Shown here in pieces: positions 32,353-37,223 of a stretch of 37,223 bases of DNA. Source of the DNA: Gammaproteobacteria bacterium (GTDB taxonomy: Bacteria > Pseudomonadota > Gammaproteobacteria > SZUA-140). Within the stretch, counting starts at the first letter, position 1; each line of letters starts with the position of its first letter. The stretch is taken from positions 1 through 37,223 of the forward strand of contig JADLCS010000010.1 of the NCBI GenBank assembly GCA_020847075.1. The letters are read 5' to 3'. Position numbers and translations under genes: made by a program. A model generated the notes under the pieces. The model was not told the DNA's origin. It ran no database searches and saw only the letters and a list, made by a program, of their open reading frames with translations.

Positions 32353-33060
32353 TCACTTCCCCGCGGCGCACTGCACGCTCACCCGCTCGGCGAAGAACGC
32401 CCCGAGGCCGGTGTCGGAGGTCTGGGTGCGGTCGAGCGCGGCCGCCCTCTCCACCAGGGCGGGGTCCGGGCGCGGGGCCTCGAGGACGAAGCGGCAGTCC
32501 GGCGGGGCGTCGACCAGGCGGATCGCGCCGGGATGCTCGGCGTGGAGCATCTCGATGTAGTAGGTCGGGTCGTAGACGGAATAGACCAGGGGCGTCTCCC
32601 GCGGCCGGACGGGTCTGGACAGGGGCAGGGTGAACGTCAGCTCCAGTCGCATGTCCTGAAACCGGACCGAGGCATCGGCGGGGGCGCCGAACTCCAGCGC
32701 GTTCCCGCCGCCTTCGGCGTGGGTCATGTAATGAAATCTGGACAGGTTCTTCATGATCACACGCGCGACCTCGGCAAGCTTTTCGGCGTCGTTCCGTGCG
32801 TCGTGACTGAAGGACAGGCCCGCGCTGACATAGGAGGAATACATCGGGTCGAACAACCAGATCTGGCGCAGCGCGGAGACGCTCCCGGAGCGGTCGAATA
32901 TCACCTGGGCGTCGATGTCTATGAAGGCATGGGGATGCCCGCCGGCCACGACGGGAAACACCAGAAAGATCCACGCGGCCATGGCCAGAATACGACGACC
33001 GACGCCGTCTCTCCCGCGCGCGCGACCCGCGCCCTTCATGCCGCGACACCCTTCTTTCAT
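32353..33060 (-). CDS. DUF1007 family periplasmic protein (ZevA-like)
   Basis: A 235-aa secreted protein. After a hydrophobic segment (about 23-40, signal or anchor) comes HPHAFIDIDAQVIFD, the DUF1007 hallmark with a His motif at the mature N-terminus, then LRQIWLFDPMYSSYV and CRFVLEAP. Homologues (ZevA of Haemophilus) work with a NicO/RcnA-like permease (ZevB) in zinc or nickel handling. The permease is not next to it here. GAGAGG lies just before the ATG at 33060. It begins 8 nt after the stop of the periplasmic adaptor gene, so it could belong to either the export operon or the zinc block. Confidence 0.85.
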   Translation of the reverse strand: MKEGCRGMKGAGRARGRDGVGRRILAMAAWIFLVFPVVAGGHPHAFIDIDAQVIFDRSGSVSALRQIWLFDPMYSSYVSAGLSFSHDARNDAEKLAEVARVIMKNLSRFHYMTHAEGGGNALEFGAPADASVRFQDMRLELTFTLPLSRPVRPRETPLVYSVYDPTYYIEMLHAEHPGAIRLVDAPPDCRFVLEAPRPDPALVERAAALDRTQTSDTGLGAFFAERVSVQCAAGK

Positions 33061-33068
33061 CGGGCCTC

Positions 33069-34265
33069 TCACCGCGTCTCGACGCGCACGCCGTCCTCCA
33101 GCGTGTCGTCCGGGTGCACGATCACCGTCTCGCCGCCCTGGAGCCCGCCCAGTACCTGCGCCTGCAGGCCGTTGCGATGACCGATCTCGATCCTGTGGCG
33201 GCGCGCGCGGTCGCCCTCGGCGGTGAAGACGTACCATTCGCCGCCGGCGCGGAATAGGGCGCTGGACGGGATCTGCAGCACGTCCGGCGCCTCCCACAGA
33301 ATGAACACCGCCTCGACGCGGTAACCGTCGCCGAGGCGTTCCCACTGCGCCGGCGGCGAGGTGATGTCGGCGATCACCAGCACGCGCTGCTCCTCGACGC
33401 CGAGCGCGGAGATCTTGGTGAAACCGGCCGGCTCCACCGTGCGCACCACGCCCTCCAGCGGCGCGTCGCCGCCCCAGCGCTCGAAACGCACGCGCATGCC
33501 GGGCCGGATGCGCACCGCGTCGTCCGACAGCACGTCGACCTCGACCTCCAGCGCGTGTGGATCACCGACGTCGATCAGCGGCTCGCCGTTCGCCACCACG
33601 CCCTCGCTCTTGCGGTGGATGGCCAGCACGCGGCCGTCGACCGGCGCGCTCAGGGTGACGCGCTCCAGCGTCTCGCCCCGGGCCTGCGCGGCCGAGTAGG
33701 CGAGCGCGGTCTTCGCGGCGTCGAGCTCGTGGCGCGCGACCTCGACCTGGAGCTGGGCGGCGCGCAGCGCGGCCTGCGTGCGCTCGGCCTCGGCGCGCGC
33801 ACGGTCTTCCTGCTCGGCGCTGACCAGGGTGTTCTTGCGCAGGCCCAGCACGCGCTCGTGCTCGATGCGGGCGAGGCCGGCGCCCGAGGCGACGGCGGCG
33901 GCGTTCTCCTTCGCCGCGAGGTGCGCCGCATTGGCGGCCGCCACGCGCGCCTCGGCCGCCGCGCGGCTGCGTGGGTCGAGCACGCCGGAGGGCAGCGGCT
34001 CCAGCGTCAGCAACGGCGCGCTACGCTTCACGGGGTCGCCGACTTTGAGATCGACGCGCCGGGCGTAGGCCGCCACCGGCGCCGACAGCGTGAAGCGGTC
34101 GATGACGCGGGTGCGGCCCTCCTCCTCCACCGTCACGCTCAGCGTGCCGCGCTCCGCGCGCGCGGTATCGACATTGACCGGCTGCGGCCGGAACCCGTAG
34201 ACCAGCAATACCAGCACCGCGAGGATGATGACCCCATAGGCGATACGCCTGCGCCAGTTTTTCAA
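33069..34265 (-). CDS. Periplasmic adaptor subunit of an ABC efflux system (HlyD/MacA family)
   Basis: A 398-aa membrane-fusion protein. One N-terminal helix (about 9-24) anchors it; a barrel-sandwich/lipoyl half (YARRVDLKVGDPVKR), an Ala/Glu-rich coiled coil (about 100-200), the second lipoyl half (LSAPVDGRVLAIHRKSEGVV) and beta-barrel plus membrane-proximal domains follow. It starts with TTG at 34265, with GGGAG 8 nt upstream. It is third in an operon with the ATPase and the FtsX permease, but a 241-nt repeat element separates it from the permease gene. An outer-membrane factor is not visible. The substrate is unknown. Confidence 0.88.
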   Translation of the reverse strand: MKNWRRRIAYGVIILAVLVLLVYGFRPQPVNVDTARAERGTLSVTVEEEGRTRVIDRFTLSAPVAAYARRVDLKVGDPVKRSAPLLTLEPLPSGVLDPRSRAAAEARVAAANAAHLAAKENAAAVASGAGLARIEHERVLGLRKNTLVSAEQEDRARAEAERTQAALRAAQLQVEVARHELDAAKTALAYSAAQARGETLERVTLSAPVDGRVLAIHRKSEGVVANGEPLIDVGDPHALEVEVDVLSDDAVRIRPGMRVRFERWGGDAPLEGVVRTVEPAGFTKISALGVEEQRVLVIADITSPPAQWERLGDGYRVEAVFILWEAPDVLQIPSSALFRAGGEWYVFTAEGDRARRHRIEIGHRNGLQAQVLGGLQGGETVIVHPDDTLEDGVRVETR

Positions 34266-34335
34266 TGGTTGACTCCCAAGTTCTTCAATCCGATCAAACC
34301 CTGAGGAAGATGCAGTGTCAAGTGTTCAACCCCCG

Positions 34336-34377
34336 GGTGATGAGTAATGGGTGATGGGTGATGGGTGATGAGTGATT
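34336..34377 (+). repeat. Heptamer array, left arm of element B (GGTGATG type)
   Basis: Six tandem heptamers: GGTGATG, AGTAATG, three GGTGATG, AGTGATT. The array is complementary to the right arm at 34444-34471 over about 27 bp with one mismatch. AAAAAC follows, as after the left arm of element A. Confidence 0.85.
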
Positions 34378-34391
34378 AAAAACCTGTAGCC

Positions 34392-34420
34392 CATCGGGTT
34401 GAATGAATTAAAGCCCGATG
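34392..34420. repeat. REP-like hairpin core of element B
   Basis: CATCGGG (34392-34398) pairs with CCCGATG (34414-34420), and the surrounding GTAG/TAGG text is reminiscent of common proteobacterial GTAGCCC...GGG-type REP sequences. It occupies the centre of element B as the CCGGAT core does in element A. Confidence 0.6.
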
Positions 34421-34443
34421 TAGGTCAAACGACCATATGATCT

Positions 34444-34471
34444 CATCACCCATCACCCATTACCCATCACG
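34444..34471 (-). repeat. Heptamer array, right arm of element B (CATCACC type)
   Basis: Four heptamers: CATCACC, CATCACC, CATTACC and CATCACG. They form the inverted partner of the left arm. Confidence 0.85.
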
Positions 34472-34485
34472 CCTTTAATTTTCAC

Positions 34486-34506
34486 TTAGTCCTCAGTCCT
34501 GAGCCC

Positions 34507-34513
<7 letters not shown>
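34486..34513 (-). repeat. TTAGTCC/TGAGCCC heptamer module after the permease gene
   Basis: Units TTAGTCC, TCAGTCC, TGAGCCC and TCACTCC, the last overlapping the stop region of the permease gene (stop 34507-34509). The order TnAGTCC-TGAGCCC-TnAnTCC next to a minus-strand stop codon is the same as in element A right arm, 9.7 kb away. TTTTCAC precedes both. Confidence 0.8.
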
Positions 34514-36873
<2,360 letters not shown>

Positions 36874-36875
36874 GG

Positions 36876-37223
36876 CTACCAGCTCAGTTGCGCCGGCGAG
36901 ACGCGCGCGGCGTTGTGTTCCTCGCGGTGAATCAGCCCGTTGCTGAGGTGGATGACGCTGTCGGCCATGCCGGCGATGACGACGTTGTGGGTGATGACCA
37001 CGGTGGTGGTGCCGATCTCACGGTTGACGCGCGCGATCACCTCCAGCACCTTGATGCCGGTGGCGACGTCGAGCGCGCCGGTCGGCTCGTCGCACAGCAG
37101 CACCGCCGGCCGCTTCGCCACCGCGCGCGCGATCGCCACGCGCTGCTGCTCGCCGCCGGACATCTGGGCCGGGAAGTGATCCAGGCGCTCGCCGAGATCG
37201 ACCAGCCGTAGCGCCTCCTCGGG
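36876..37223 (-). CDS. ABC transporter ATP-binding protein (MacB/LolD type), C-terminal part
   Basis: The 115 C-terminal residues of an ATPase that continues beyond the window edge. In frame before the first in-window ATG come [19 protein letters not shown], so that ATG is internal. It shows signature [13 protein letters not shown], Walker [14 protein letters not shown] and H-loop VVITHN. The TGALD after Walker B is typical of the MacB/LolD group that serves FtsX permeases. Its stop is 2 nt from the permease start codon. Confidence 0.93.
   Translation of the reverse strand, partial: PEEALRLVDLGERLDHFPAQMSGGEQQRVAIARAVAKRPAVLLCDEPTGALDVATGIKVLEVIARVNREIGTTTVVITHNVVIAGMADSVIHLSNGLIHREEHNAARVSPAQLSW

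Overview
GC-rich chromosomal DNA, most probably from a sulfur-oxidising gammaproteobacterium (Chromatiales/Acidiferrobacterales-like; inference). The clues are a dissimilatory-type ATP sulfurylase, a pyrophosphate-dependent phosphofructokinase beside adenylate kinase, a small c551-type cytochrome c, a split B12-dependent ribonucleotide reductase (NrdJa/NrdJb) and Pseudomonas-like amiE/amiB. No phage, IS transposase, CRISPR array, tRNA or rRNA was seen.

Layout. 1-4.0 kb: adk (partial, minus), then pfp, a CDF metal exporter and sat on plus, ending in a strong hairpin terminator shared with the convergent periplasmic protease gene degQ. 5.45-5.88 kb: a dense control region with a DnaA-box cluster and two NrdR-type palindromes ahead of nrdJa-nrdJb. 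8.8-9.9 kb: a small hypothetical gene and a cytochrome c gene with a good sigma70 promoter and terminator. 9.97-10.13 kb: no protein gene of normal size, but a Fur-box-like site on a near-consensus promoter, then about 115 nt ending in a textbook terminator. This is a candidate Fur-repressed small RNA with a C/U-rich loop complementary to Shine-Dalgarno sequences, and is the best novelty candidate here. 10.2-11.5 kb: rubredoxin, a beta-barrel outer-membrane protein and a small lipoprotein. 11.6-13.9 kb: amiE-amiB, with a sigma54-like promoter but without amiC/amiR/amiS. 14.1-15.1 kb: tag and a cupin. 15.3-19.4 kb: a 1351-aa membrane PAS-GGDEF-EAL protein. 19.4-23.4 kb: small conserved proteins, an AT-richer PIN-like nuclease gene and uvrD.

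23.6-27.7 kb: a ROK kinase, a pentapeptide-repeat protein, a ketohexokinase-like kinase, a zinc-ribbon membrane protein, an ankyrin lipoprotein and endonuclease V (nfi). Non-coding repeats here include inverted heptamer arrays around a REP/BIME-like core and a perfect 20-bp inverted repeat. 27.8-33.1 kb, all minus: a zinc-homeostasis block with a DUF1007 (ZevA-like) protein, sufE, zur, a 42-aa membrane peptide, znuC, znuB, znuA and a truncated, frameshifted WD40 remnant. Zur-box-like palindromes precede both sufE-zur and the znu operon. 33.1-37.2 kb: a MacAB-like export operon (ATPase, FtsX-type permease, periplasmic adaptor), interrupted by a second heptamer/REP element.

Functional links. 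Adk, Pfp and Sat all handle AMP, PPi or ATP, fitting an energy-limited chemolithotroph. Fur (small RNA) and Zur (znu, sufE-zur) sites, together with the CDF exporter, make metal homeostasis the main theme. All functions are read from motifs and family knowledge; no database search was run.
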